Shown here: one piece after another, positions 31,801 through 43,600 of the stretch | How the letters are laid out: every line of letters begins with the position of its first letter | How positions within the stretch are numbered: the stretch's first letter is position 1 | Source of the DNA: Bemisia tabaci | Lineage: Eukaryota; Arthropoda; Insecta; Hemiptera; Aleyrodidae | Length of the DNA: 64,000 bases | Direction: 5' to 3' | Assembly (NCBI RefSeq): GCF_918797505.1 | Contig: NC_092797.1 | Location: 54,906,157 to 54,970,156 of the forward strand | The notes under the pieces: generated by a model | The model's database searches: none | The model's input: only the letters and a program-made list of their open reading frames with translations | What the model was told of the DNA's origin: nothing | Position numbers and translations under genes: made by a program

Positions 31801-32734
31801 GATGCAAACATTTCATTTACCAAGCAAAAATTCAGAAAGGTCATAAAATACTCTGGCTGGTAAAATTATGTACCAATTTAAAAAAGAGAGCTATATTTCT
31901 GTCCTGGAGCTATTCCTTCATCCTCCAAGCATATGCCATCTGGATAGCCAAACATTGGCGATGATGTCAGAATGATAACTAACATTAAAGTAATTGGTTG
32001 TTTGGTTGAGGTAGGAATGCTATTTTAATTTTAAATGATTCTCGTAGAAGAAAATGCAGGCAGGCCAGCTGTTCGTCTGAGGATAAAAGAGATGACAGGT
32101 ACTACAATTCAGCTACGTTTTCATACAGCCTTGTCCACACGAGCACTGTTTCCAAAACTTAGGGCAAACTTTTTTCAGGAACTTATTAAGTATAACTCAG
32201 CTATAACTTGTTCCTTGAAATCCCCAGTTTGCAGAACAAACTCGTCCAAACTGCACTCGTGTGGGCAAGATTACTTTGTCACCTAAATGACAACTTTAGC
32301 ATTCTGATGAGCAACAGCATTTACAACAGTAATTGTCAAAAAATCATTTCAAGTATCTAAATGTAAACAGAGCTCCGAGTCTGAGAGCTACTGTTTGGGA
32401 CACAACCTTGCAATCACTATAATGGTGATTTTCAAGTCACATCCAAAAGTAAAAACTAAAAAAAAAACTAAAAAAACATTTGCTTGCAGATTCAATTTCA
32501 GTTATAGCTAGTTGACTTAAGAGACATTAATTATTCCATCATGTAATAAATCGACTTGAGTCTCATTTCCGCATGTCAGTTGGCAATTTGGGAGTTGCCA
32601 AAATCGGAGAGAAATTGCATTGCACGAGTTGGATCAAAAATTTAGGGCGATCGACTTACCTCTTCTTCTTTCGAACTCAAGGTAGAGTTAAAAATGTAAA
32701 AATTACGTATGTTTATGTCTGTTCTGTCTGGCAT
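22851..32734 (-). CDS. CCZ1: CCZ1, subunit of the MON1-CCZ1 Rab7 guanine-exchange complex (10 exons)
   Basis: Coding exons on the minus strand, in order: 32660-32734, 31314-31411, 30609-30702, 29879-30082, 28616-28791, 27887-28015, 26493-26641, 24542-24794, 22959-23101, 22851-22903. All junctions are GT-AG and phases match, giving 457 aa (human CCZ1 is about 480). The start ATG opens MPDRTDINIRNFYIFN, the expected first strand of a longin domain. Later segments are NKILFYYP, RQFYLQPEENFWMVM, a helical EYLEHDVQDAVYLA block, RFLTGPKN, LFKKLDKFLGDKL and, near the end, SDYWVVGKMSDDRECYFIL; all align with CCZ1. The protein has three longin-like domains and with MON1 activates Rab7 on endosomes and autophagosomes. 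The last intron is only 55 bp. Introns hold several transposon copies, none touching an exon. Confidence 0.95.
23514..24058. mobile_element. RTE-like LINE fragment with 5' inversion (twin priming), in CCZ1 intron 8
   Basis: The perfect target duplication GTATTAAGAATTTCA lies at 23499-23513 and 24059-24073. The left part (to ~23655) reads on the minus strand RKAIAMLNGVLWDQSISK to VTYGSEV. The right part reads on the plus strand from RTEDMLRATEMDFWRRSAG through RRRRGRPVKGW and on past a stop. In the intact family (compare 25007-25679) these two segments are adjacent, so the 5' segment was inverted on insertion. The 3' end is a short TATG-type tail, not poly(A). The carboxyl end of the reverse-transcriptase protein is represented. 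It is dead. Confidence 0.88.
24945..25923. mobile_element. MITE with CAGGGTGTCTAC ends, in CCZ1 intron 7
   Basis: CAGGGTGTCTAC at 24945-24956 is inverted at 25912-25923. The likely target duplication is GTAGT (24940-24944 and 25924-25928). About 300 bp belong to the MITE; the rest is a LINE fragment inserted in it. No coding content of its own. Confidence 0.75.
25007..25679 (-). mobile_element. 5'-truncated RTE-like LINE fragment inserted in the MITE
   Basis: The perfect target duplication ACTTTCTCAGTACA lies at 24993-25006 and 25680-25693. On the minus strand one open frame runs through YKYLGVFLTQDGRLDQAV, GRRAIAMLNGVLLDQ, IVKSIVTYGCEVWPI, EMDFWRRSAGISRKDR and WYGHVQRMAGDRLPKKVLDW to a stop near 25026. 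This is the carboxyl end of the LINE reverse-transcriptase protein. The 3' end is a TATG repeat (GTATGTATGTA), as in RTE-type LINEs. No internal stop, so it is young, but truncated and not functional. Confidence 0.88.
26881..27608. mobile_element. Inverted-repeat element, in CCZ1 intron 6
   Basis: TGTCTAGTTTT near 26883 is inverted near 27597-27606 (AAAACTAGACA). The interior next to each end holds CCCTGATTTT / TTCCCGG-type blocks, which recur near 50150-50230 and 60020-60100. There is no coding content. Ends are approximate. Confidence 0.5.
29280..29722. mobile_element. Foldback MITE with ~215-bp arms, in CCZ1 intron 4
   Basis: Begins AAGGTGATTTGATGGACGCC and ends with the inverse (GGCATCCATAGAATCACCTT). 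The arms pair along nearly their whole length, with a short loop near 29500, including GCGATATATCGCATCAATTG and CTCCAATTTTGAGATCGCAA. No coding content. In the CCZ1 pre-mRNA it would form a long hairpin. Confidence 0.88.
32129..32269. mobile_element. Short MITE, in CCZ1 intron 1
   Basis: CCTTGTCCACACGAGCACTG at the left is matched in inverse by CTGCACTCGTGTGGGCAAG at the right; the interior is AT-rich and non-coding. Confidence 0.7.
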
Positions 32735-34625
32735 TTTCCACAAGCATATTCGCTTTCAGCAAAAATGAGAAAAAATTCCACGGGTGATCAGAGGGGATGA
32801 GACGTTCATTAGAGATGAGATGTCACCTTTTAGAAAAGAGCTGCCCTTCCTCAGAGGTAAATACAGTAATGAAATGGACTCGGCGCTGCTGTAACCACTA
32901 GTTACTCACAAAAACACTGAAAAAAGACATTCCGAATTATTGTAGAATGAACAAGCGAACAAGAGCATCATTTTATTTTGTTTACGTTTGAAACTTTTAG
33001 ACATTTGGATATTTAGAGGTTAGGAAACCTGTGGACTGTGTGTGTGTTTTTGTTTTTTTTGTTTTGATCAGTTCAGTTACAAAAGTGAACTTGTCACGGT
33101 CCTCGCAATGTCGTAATTTCGTAAACGTAACGTTCAAATCGTCCAATCCAGTTTCCATAACGAATAAGTATCTATCAACTACCACTCAGTTTGGTACTTT
33201 TTCCTAATTGCGTGCGAGCTGAAAGAGTTTATTGTCTTCCGGGACGCTTCATCAGTTTCATCACTGCAGGAACTCTAGTCACGCGACTCCGTTACTCTCT
33301 GTGTCACGCTGACTTTAGGTAAAGTGACACTCCAAATTTACTATCCTCTTTTATAACGCTTTTAAGGCAGGAGGACGGACTGGATTCTACCTAATGTTTT
33401 TTTTAAATATATTTTGGTTCTTCAATCAGATGCTCGAGTTCTGACCATGCTTAGATTTGAGGTTAGGATTTGCAGGATCTTCAAATTTTTTAAACTTTTC
33501 GCAACGAAATTTAATTTTTTCAGACCTCCAAACAATACATATTTTTGCAAAGGCTTAGATGTTCATCAGAAAATGAACTTGTCATCACCTCTGAAAGACC
33601 TACAATGTTGTCATTACGATTATCACTAAGTAACTTCAGTGACAGTTTTCTCAAATATCTTGCAGAAATAGCAGCATTCTTTCATAGAGAATACAGCGAC
33701 AAGAAGGTATATGAAAAATAGAGCATCTCGGGCATCTTTGAGTTTTTTAATGACCCAGGATGGTATGGACGAGTTTTATCATCGAGTTACTCAGATACTT
33801 ACCTATGGTGTGGTTTATGGGAAAGTCATTCCATACCTATGAGGTGTTTGAAATAATATCGTGAGTTGATTTAAGCTGAAAAATCGGACATTATGGTCCG
33901 TTTATCTTACTTCGAATTCCAGATTTTGCTGGACAGGTTGTACCAACCTTCGTCACAAGGTAAACAATCCTCAAGATGCAAACATGTCCTTTTTTTTCTC
34001 TATGACATCCACTGGTACAATTTACAGTGAGGCACTGGAAACAGGAATGTTTGAACAATCAATGGTGAAACTGACAGACGATGTACCTCGGTTTGCAATG
34101 TTGTAGACTTCCTATCATAAGTACTTATTTTTTAAATGGCAAACTACTCAACGTCACTTTTTGAAAACTATCATGCACTTTCCACTCTTTGCCAATGAAA
34201 CTCTGTGAAAAATTCATGAAATGATATTGATTTGTTCTCCTTCCCAAAATTAAAATGAAAACAAAGATTTTCAAACACTGCAAACGTTACTTAATCGTAG
34301 ACTGGTAGTTTCGCCGTTGTCATGTATCTTCATGGATGACAGCTGAAAAGATGAGGTTATGCTTTCACACTGTAGGTTGATTTTTATTCTATTTTTATTT
34401 CTTTTGGTTCCACAAGTGAATGAAGTGTGTGAAGTGTATCAGACCATACTGTGAATCATCTTCAGTTCTTTCCTTCAAGCCCATTGCTTGCTTTCTTGTT
34501 CGGGTTGTGAATGTTTCTAGATTTATCATTTAGAATCAGCACAGTGCGGTCATAATTTCAGTAATTTTCTCCCTACTGCATCAGGCTAATTTATCTGCTG
34601 ATCCTTTCAGGATTAGAAGTAAATC
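32735..34625. other. Intergenic region between the divergent CCZ1 and SHQ1 genes
   Basis: 1.9 kb between two start codons pointing away from each other. It should hold both promoters and 5' untranslated regions, but I could not place TATA or initiator elements. The right third (about 34020-34500) is a dispersed repeat. Confidence 0.5.
34020..34500 (+). repeat. Dispersed repeat, copy A, just upstream of SHQ1
   Basis: Closely related to 50820-51305 in the same orientation. Shared blocks are TATTTTTTAAATGG-AAACTA, CTCTTTGCCAATGAA, CATGAAATGATATTGATTTG, TGTATCTTCATGGATGACAG and AGTTCTTTCCTTCAAG. A shorter third copy is near 61385-61745. No coding potential; the ends and class are unknown. Confidence 0.8.
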
Positions 34626-37600
34626 ATGCGAACGCCCTCTTTTAAACTAGACCAAACGGATGACACACTGCAAATCACAATCAAAGCCCCCTTTGCAAAT
34701 GTAGCTCAAACGGAGATAGATGTCAATGAAACTGAATTTATTTTTTCATCCTGGCCATATTTCTTGAGGTAAGTGTGGACATCATACTAATCTTGAACCT
34801 CATAGGTATGCTTAAATCTGTCAAAGGTGAAGAGTAACTTTGTCCAAAATTTAATGAAAGTCAGTTTAATTGAGGCATTGGATGCAGAATGAGTGCCTCT
34901 GAGTTTCAGAACCTCTGCTGCCAATTTATATTTTAGAGAGGAAACTCAAAAAATAAATTTTCTGAAATTTTTTGTCCAGAGCATTGACAAATCATAAAGA
35001 ATTTCCGTTAAAGTTTTGATGAATTACATACATTTGTTTCGATCATAATGGATGAAACATCAGCAAAGATTCAGAGACACTGCAATAGAGATGTGCCCCT
35101 TCTGCACCTGGCGCTTCAATCAGATAAAAAAAATTGTCTAGTTGAAAATTTTGTTGGAAGGTTAAGGAAGTCAGGGGCTTCGGAAATTTTGGTGTGAGGG
35201 AAAAACATGAAAAGTCAAGAAATTGAAAAACGAATAAAATAGTGGAAATCATATTATCATTACTGTTAAGGAACAACTCTGGAAAGTTCCCAGTGCTAAA
35301 CTCTTGGCTTTCTTTAAATTCCATAACCTTTCCGTTCACTTTGCTCTCAAGTTCAAGAAGAAAGCAAAGAGAGAATGCTGTTATACTCGAACTAATAATA
35401 AGTCTCAGAAGAGAAGAAGTTGGATGAAGTCCTTATTTCCTTGCATTTTTTTATGATTGTAGGTGTTGCTGAAATTTTTCAAGCAACTAATTTTTCACCA
35501 CTAAAGAAATGTTTTTTTTTAAAAAAAAAAAAAAAAATTTCAGGCTATTTATTATTGCATGGTAGGTGTTTTCATGTTGTTTGATCCATTATTTCTCCTA
35601 TTTTATACATGACAGAAATGATTGTGTTATTCAATATGCAGGTTGCATTTACCTGGCCCAATCGAAGAGACGGACTCCTCAAAAGGAAAGTATGACTTTG
35701 ACACTGGGTCATTTTACTTTGAGCTATCGAAAAAAAACAGAAATGAATTCTTCCCACACTTGGATCTCATCGGCAGTTTCCTAGCTCCAAAGACAAACAA
35801 GCCCTTAGTTAAACCAAAAATTGAAGTGCTTTCAAGTGGTGAGTATCTATTTCATCCTCTTCTCGCAGTTGCTCAATAATAACAAGCATAATTTAATCGT
35901 TTAGTACAAAAGGACTCAAGCGGCAGACTTAATAATACGAAAAAAAAAGAAGTAGAAACTGCATAAACTAACCTATATTAAAGTTCAGATTAATTAATAA
36001 TGTGATGAATTAATTCATCGCTTTAATATTTTAGAGCTCTAAGATTTATAAGGGGTCAATTAAAACTGTTATCGCCATTCTTCTCGAATTTTCATTTTTG
36101 GCACTTGAGCCCTTTTGTAACTGACCAATTCAATTGATGACAAGTCGATAACGAAATCACCAAATTTTGTGTCTTGGTTTGAGAAGTTGCAATTCTCCTG
36201 TGACATAATTTTCTAAGAGAGGTCTCATAGTCATTTTGTCCAAACTTTCATTTAATTTTTGTTTCTTCTCCCAACAATCTTCTCTGAAAATGTTTTGGAA
36301 TTAAGTTGAACAGTGTCCCCTTTAAAAAATAAACTATGAATGAAAATTTACAAACACCCCAATCGGTGGTTCAGTAGTTTCACCACTAATTTGTGATAGT
36401 TCACTAGGAATGGAATCTCAGTGCTGAGAAAAAAAAATCCATGATAGCAATCTTTGTCAAGTCTTGTTAATCTTTGCAGATATTTTTTTTATTTTTCAAC
36501 AGTATAAAAAGCGCTTTAAACAGTATATCATCTCATTTAAAACACGTCAGTTAGAATAAATATGCTGGAAGTATTATATTTTTACATCAGAAACATCAAA
36601 TATCACCAGTTCATACTCAATCATATGTTTTTCTTCAAGTTTATTTCTCTATGCATAGCATGATTGTCATTTAAGGTGATCAGTTTTATCTAACCAAGGT
36701 AGGTCACTCGAAGGAACCGCTAAAGCCTTTAAAATCCTCTCAGTTCTTATTTTTCCTTCGTTTCTCTGAATTGTTATCCCGCCATCTGTGAAGAATCATG
36801 TCTGCTGCCTTTTCACCAATCATCATCACAGCTGCGTTTGTGTTCCCGCTGACGATTGTTGGCATTATGGATGCATCAACTACACGCAGTCTATCAATGC
36901 CATGAACTTTCAAACTGTGGTCAACAACAGCAGTTGGATCGCTTTTTGGTCCCATCTTGCAAGTGCCGACAGTGTGATACAGAGAGGAAGCCATGTGGTG
37001 CAACATACATTTCCAGTACTTGTCTGATTGAAATTCCTCTGCTTCGCAACCCTTCATATTTATCCGTTTTATTTCAGCTCCAATTCTGGTGAGCGACTCA
37101 GTTTTGACAAACTTCTGCACAAATTTGATAGCATCTATGAGTTTTGCCACGTCATCTGTGTCGTTCAAGAATCCAGATATTATTATTGGTTTATCGGTGA
37201 CGTTGGCACTCTGGAGCAAAATCTGTCCACGGCTCTTTGGTCGCAGCAAAGCAGGAATCACCAATGTTACATCACTTTTTGAATTAATCTCCAGTACTGA
37301 CTTTTCTGTGTCCTCTAAAAACCCGTAGCCTTTCAAAAACGTGCCAAGAGCCTTACTGTCATTTTTAGCAAAAGTGAAGTGATGGATTTGGATGTCTGGA
37401 TAGTCCTTTGTTTCAGTAGTACTAATAAATCCTGTGAAGGAATTGAAGCCTAAGTTTGTTAAAGGCCCCGAAGACTTTCTCAAAAATTGATAGAATGAGT
37501 CGTAAGCATCCAAACGGTCTGTTTTGTTGATGAGCTGATCATTGTACGCCACCACAATCGGCAATGCAACATGGTCTTGTAAATTTTTACCCACGGGTAA

Positions 37601-40600
37601 GTCTTGAATAACATCCACTCCCATCTCCTCCAAGTGCGACTTGGGCCCAATACCAGAAACCATCATCAACTGAGGTGAACCAATTGAGCCTGCTGAAAGG
37701 ATAACCTCTTTCTTTGCATGCACTCGAACAGTTCTATCATACACAGACAGTTCTACCCCATATGCTTTTTTACTCTTCTGTCGGAGCAGTATTTTTGTTA
37801 CCGTACGTTCTGTGCTGACTTTAAGATTATCCCTATCTCTAGCCGGTTTGAGGAAAGCTTTGGCTGCACTGCAACGTCTCCCTCGTGACACTGTTGCGCT
37901 GAGAAACGAATACCCGGTTTGTGTCTCCCCGTTTACACATGTTAGTAATCCGTATCCCAACTCTGCTGCAGCTGAAATATAATGGTCAGCTAGGTAGTGA
38001 GGAGTCGAGTTGAAACTATCCACCGACAAATAACCTCCAGTCCCATGGTACTTCATCAGACCATCATCGGCTTTTATGTAAACATTCTCTACATTCTCTG
38101 ACTTTTTGAAGTATTTCAGCGTTTCCCTGTGATTCCATCCTGAATTGCCTTGAGATTCCCATGCATCGTAGTCCTTCCGATTTCCCCGCACATAGAACAT
38201 TCCGTTGATGGAACTTGTCCCACCGAGTAATTTGCCTTTGGGTAGACTGCATTGCTGATTTTTCAGTCCAAGACATGTTTGGTTATCTTTAGCCGTTACA
38301 TACTGCCAATCTGCAGTAGTGCCTTGTAAAGCACTGTACATTGCCGGCACCTCTGAAAGAAGTGGAGGGTCATCCCCTGCTTCTATCAAGAGCACACGCC
38401 AGTTTTCATTTGCCGAAAGCCGATTGGCAACCACCGAACCGGCAGATCCTGCCCCAACAATGATGAAATCAAATTCTTCACCATTTGTCAAGTTGCGGTT
38501 GTAATCCTCAAAATAATGTCTTGCAGTTTCGATCCATTCTTCTTGGTGTATTTGAAGTTCCATTTTGAAACCCTCGACCATTGAGCCGGTCACTTCATCG
38601 GCTTGTATAGTTCGGAGTTTATTGCGGTCTAGTGAATAGTGGTATGCTCGCACAAACCTGAATGATCACACAAATTCATTTTATTTTATTTATCAAGACT
38701 TTTTGACAGAGATATTATCATATCGGTGGAAAGCAGTTTTAGGGGATATATAGTTTCTATAGGGAGCCCTTCTATAGACTTTAAACATTGCAGCAAAAGT
38801 GAGATGTAGTGAGTGATTTGAGAAAACTTCCAAAATGCAAGACCTTTCCATTTAAACTTCGTGACCTTTGATGGAATTTTTAAAATACATTAAAATGTCC
38901 GACTGTCCACAAAATATTTGAGGAAAAGAGAGATTATTGGTTGAAATTTTAAGAAATTTTTGGGCTGAATTTATCTATTGTTTTTACAAGTTGAAATTTG
39001 AAGATCAAATCTCAGGTCAACAAATTCTAATGCTGTTATCAGCATTAAATCATAAAGCAAGCTAAAACTTTGCAGAAACACATCTTTTGAAGATGGGAAT
39101 AATAAACGACCTAAATAAACGTATAAGCACCAGTAGCCTATTGTAAAAGTGCTGTCAAACCACTGAATGTCATTTTTATTACATAATTATAGATTTTAAT
39201 CTCCAAATTACTCACCAATAATTGTTGGTAACTAATACTACTGCTATAATCGAGAAAAATGTGGGATACAGCTCTGTATTCTGGACCCTCATTTTTGTAG
39301 AGGAAACGGCTCAACCAAAGCAACTAGTCTATCTTGTATGTGAACTTAGAAGGATACTATCAAGCATTTGTCTGTTTTTGTTGACAGTACTTTGACCTTT
39401 TCTCTTGTCTTATCGCACCCAGCGCAGGCCCATTATGTAAGCATATTGATGTTTGTAATGTGAGGAGGTGGATAGCCAGCCTTATCTTGCAATTTAAAAA
39501 ATTAAGGTGTTATTAGACATCTCTTTACAGGGGATTAAGTTTTGCATCACTCATACTGGACCACCGATTATGGTTTAGAACTTGAAGAACTATGATAATG
39601 ATATAGTAGAAATCCAATGCTGCCCTGCTACGGAAAAACGCCGTATGAACCTCCAGGCGTTGCCAAATTTCCTTTGATAAAACACGAATTCCCTAGTAAA
39701 CTTATGAATACTTTCCTATCAATTTTTCAGATAATTTTGTTCGCAATTTTACCTGAAGCTCCTGAAAATTTCAGGGAAATATATTCATAACCTACGTCAA
39801 AAATAAAAATTTATGGAAGGAAATTTGGCAACTCTCGAATGTTCTTCCTTAGGACAGCAGTATGCATATAGGTCCCTGTGATTTAATTCATACTCACATT
39901 TACAGTTTCTAAAAGCACAAATACGTCTAATTGGACAATTGGACTAATTGTCTAATTTAAATCTAAAAGAACGATATCCATTGTAACAGGAAATCCATGA
40001 GAACACATGTATCATACTGCTCATGTCACATTGGATATAGTTCAGTTTCATTTAAATACGTCCAATTGGTCATCAGATTTCAATTTTTTGTAAATATTAT
40101 ACAACTTAATTTAGCCATGATTGAAAATCTGATTGCATAAAGATATTAATTATGCTGTTAAGATAATTAATAGAGAATTTACTCGAGAAAATTTCACTGT
40201 TTCAAATGGAAGTGTGTAATGAGCTAAGGTCATAGTATTTTATATATACAATTTTTTTTTTTTTTAAGATGGAATATTAGAGGAAAACAGATTTGGAATT
40301 AGATTGGAAAATTCACTACCTTGAGGCATTGTATTATTGTATGGCAGCAATCCCCTTATTTATCATTTATATTTGAGCAAATGTATTAATTTAATTTTAT
40401 TCATCCCTTAAAAAATGCAGGATTTTCTCGTAATCAATGGACCATTAGATAGGGTACAAAATTAAATACCACAATATACCTCTCGTCTTTACCCTCCTAC
40501 AATTTCATCAAATTTCAGATGTCCACAAATTGCGACAAATTTTCCATTTCCAGGAAATTTAGTCCCATAATTTTTGCTTTTAATTGAAGTGCTTAACAAC

Positions 40601-43600
40601 TTTCGGGTTTTACGTCAACTTGCTAAAAACTACCTTCGAATGTGTATGGAAAGCGTTTTTTTGTGACTGCCTAAGGAAAAAATGGGTCGCAATACTCGGA
40701 GGTAGTTTTTCTGTGGAGGAATTTTTCTCAAGCTAAGTTACTCTTGCCGCTTTGCAAGGATAATGTCAAGAGTCTTCGAGGTTCTGAAAATGTCCTCAGA
40801 TTTCTTTGGTTTTTCTCTAGGTTTTTAAAAACATTTTTTTCTTCTTCGCAAGCATCTTTTTGTGCTGCAGTTCAAAGGGTTATTAGAAGTTATTTTCCAA
40901 AAAATCAGTTTTTCTAGAAAACTGGAGGATGGTCAAATAATTTAAGGTTATTTTCAGACTTAGCGGTTAAAAAACTACTATTCACCCCACCCCAACCAAA
41001 AAAAACTTCTGATCTTGTTTCTTGCGAAGCAGTAAGATTGCTTTCCGTAGCCGTTTCTCAGGAAAAATTGGCCATTCCAAAAAACTGGTGAGTGGTAGGT
41101 GCAAAAGGAAGTTTGATCGTGTGATTAGTCGTCTGTTTCATCCTTTGATTGTGGTGCTCTACAAGTATCAGGTGAAATAATATTGTTGGAATTTACCTAT
41201 CGCTTTGCACCTGTATTGTATCAAATGTGTGCTGCTTTTGATTTACTTGAAATAGCTGGCTAAGATTACATGGTTTTGTCTACAGTGAGCAATGGCTGTG
41301 ATAATGATGAGTCAGAAAACTCGGACGAAGAGGAGGATTGGCTCATGGAACAAACGCTTCCAGAGGAAAGTGAGGCATTGTTGCCTACAATCGGTGAATA
41401 TGGATTTGCAAATCAAACCAAAGGTGTACTTCACAAATTCCCCGTAAGTAGCATCCCTGGTTTCTCTTATTTTAGACTTCGGTTTCTAGGACCTGAAAAT
41501 CCAGAAATCGCAAAGTTCTCAAGATATCTCTAGGAAAATCAAGGAACCTGGGTCACCAGTCAGAAATTTCTCCCTCTTCTACCGTGAAAACTCTTTGTTT
41601 TTCAATTTGTCAGTTACTGTTGACTTGGTGCCAGAAAATAAAATAAAAAATTATTGATTGTACATTTTAGAGCAGATTGACATGCAATACGACTTGATTT
41701 TTCAACAAGACCAGAACAAGACTTTTTAACATTTACGATTAAATATGTTGCGTAGCAGAGAGACTCCTGCCATTGCTCTCACAGGTTTAGGTACTGTTGA
41801 AGCTAGGTATTGAGGAGGATGTGAAGAAAAAGGTCCTAAGCTGCAGTTTTTTTGTTTTGAGAATAAGGCAGGATTGGAGTGATGAAGAGGAATACTGGTA
41901 TCGCCCGTTATTTTATACTGTTATCATAATATGCCAGTGCTTCAGTTCTGAAGGGTATTGTCCTTTCAAATGCATCGCTCTAACTCTGATATACAGACAG
42001 ATTAAGCAGTGTTATTTTTGTCTTACCATTTTTCGCTTTCCATTTTTAGAGTGAAGAACTTGCAGAAATATTGGATCTCTTGAACCCAGACGAAGTATCT
42101 GCTGGTGAAAAAAAAGAAAAGCAGCTGTTGAAAGAGCAAGACGATTTTAGCGAAGACCACTACCTTGCTGATTTTATGGATCCTCCCGAAGTCCTTGAAA
42201 CATTTCTAAGCGCAATTCCTGATTGGACCCACAGTACGTATTTCGCATCCAAGTCACGTCTATTCTCAGCAGACTGGACTGAACGCAAATTTAATTTGAC
42301 ACTGGCAGATAGAACACTTGGAGTTGAACAGATGCAATCATTCTCATCTGATTTTGATGTGACTGATTTGACAAATAAGTTCAATCAAAAGTCTGCTTTT
42401 TTGTTTGGAGCTTTTCAAATCTGCCTAAGATTAGACTAAATCTGCTCTTAATTCACTTCAACTTCTGATAGCTCATTGACTGTTTTTCATTGGTTTGTAT
42501 GTTATACATAGTCCTCGTCTGACCATCATTTAAAGCTGTGTTTGATAGAAAGTAGAGAGATGTATGTAGTCACGGAATGCTGATTATAGTTACAGAGATA
42601 ATGATTTCTTGCAAATGCCCTCACAAAATCTACAAATAAACATGCTTGCCAAGTACTGGGCTGTTGTGGAAACACTTCACTCTTTAAGACGTAGTTACTT
42701 TTATGTATAGCATAAACACCACCAAATAGCATAACACCAAATGGAATGCTTGTTTTGTGATCATTGAAGGAACCATTTAATTATTTTTTACTTGAAGTGT
42801 TATTTATTTAACGGTAGTTATGTGTGTTTTCATTCCAGACGAACTAAGTAAAGAACATTTGGAATTATTGAAAGATCTGGGGAACAAAGAATATCTTTTG
42901 TCGAAGCAGGAAGAAAAATCAGTGTTTTTCTCGTTAGTTGACATCCTTTTTGGTTTTGCGTACGATCATCGCACCACGAACGGCACTCCTAGCACGGAAT
43001 CAGCATGGACTATCAATAAGCTATCAGCAACACTTTCATGGTTAAGAGTAAGATTCTTCTCAATTTTTTTAGATCACGATTGAAGTCTACTATATTTTGC
43101 ATAAAGTGTCTCAGTGCCATGGAAAAACAAATATTGAAGCCAAAATAGAAGCTTCTACTCTATTGAAATCATTTGTTTGGAAGGTTTGCAACAGTTCACA
43201 AGATTATTTGCTTATCCAGGTTAGGTTTCCTTGTGTCTTTCTTTGGGCACACCTGATTGCCGTCCTCATAAGAAAATTGCTCGCGAACACAGGAAATTTG
43301 TAAACGCACGCTACAAAAACTGTTGCTTACATTTAGCAACTATCAAAACCATTGAATAACTAATCAACTTCATAATAATAATTACCTTCATAATAATACT
43401 GGGAGTATGCCTTTATTCACACAGGTTTTATAAAGACAAACTATGCAGAATGCATTCCACAGAGGAGTGGATTTTAGACTTTTTTGATGTGCCCATCATG
43501 ATTTTTGTGCAAATTTACATTTGAAAAGTTGAATCACTTTGCCATATCTTTTGTGAGCACCAGACCCATTCTGTTGAGATCTCACAATCAAATTTTTTGA

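Noticed and set aside
42234..42439. Extension of SHQ1 exon 4 through the open frame beyond 42233
   Set aside because: A GTACGT donor at 42234 gives the right phase into the exon at 42839; the extra segment does not resemble SHQ1 and runs to a stop.
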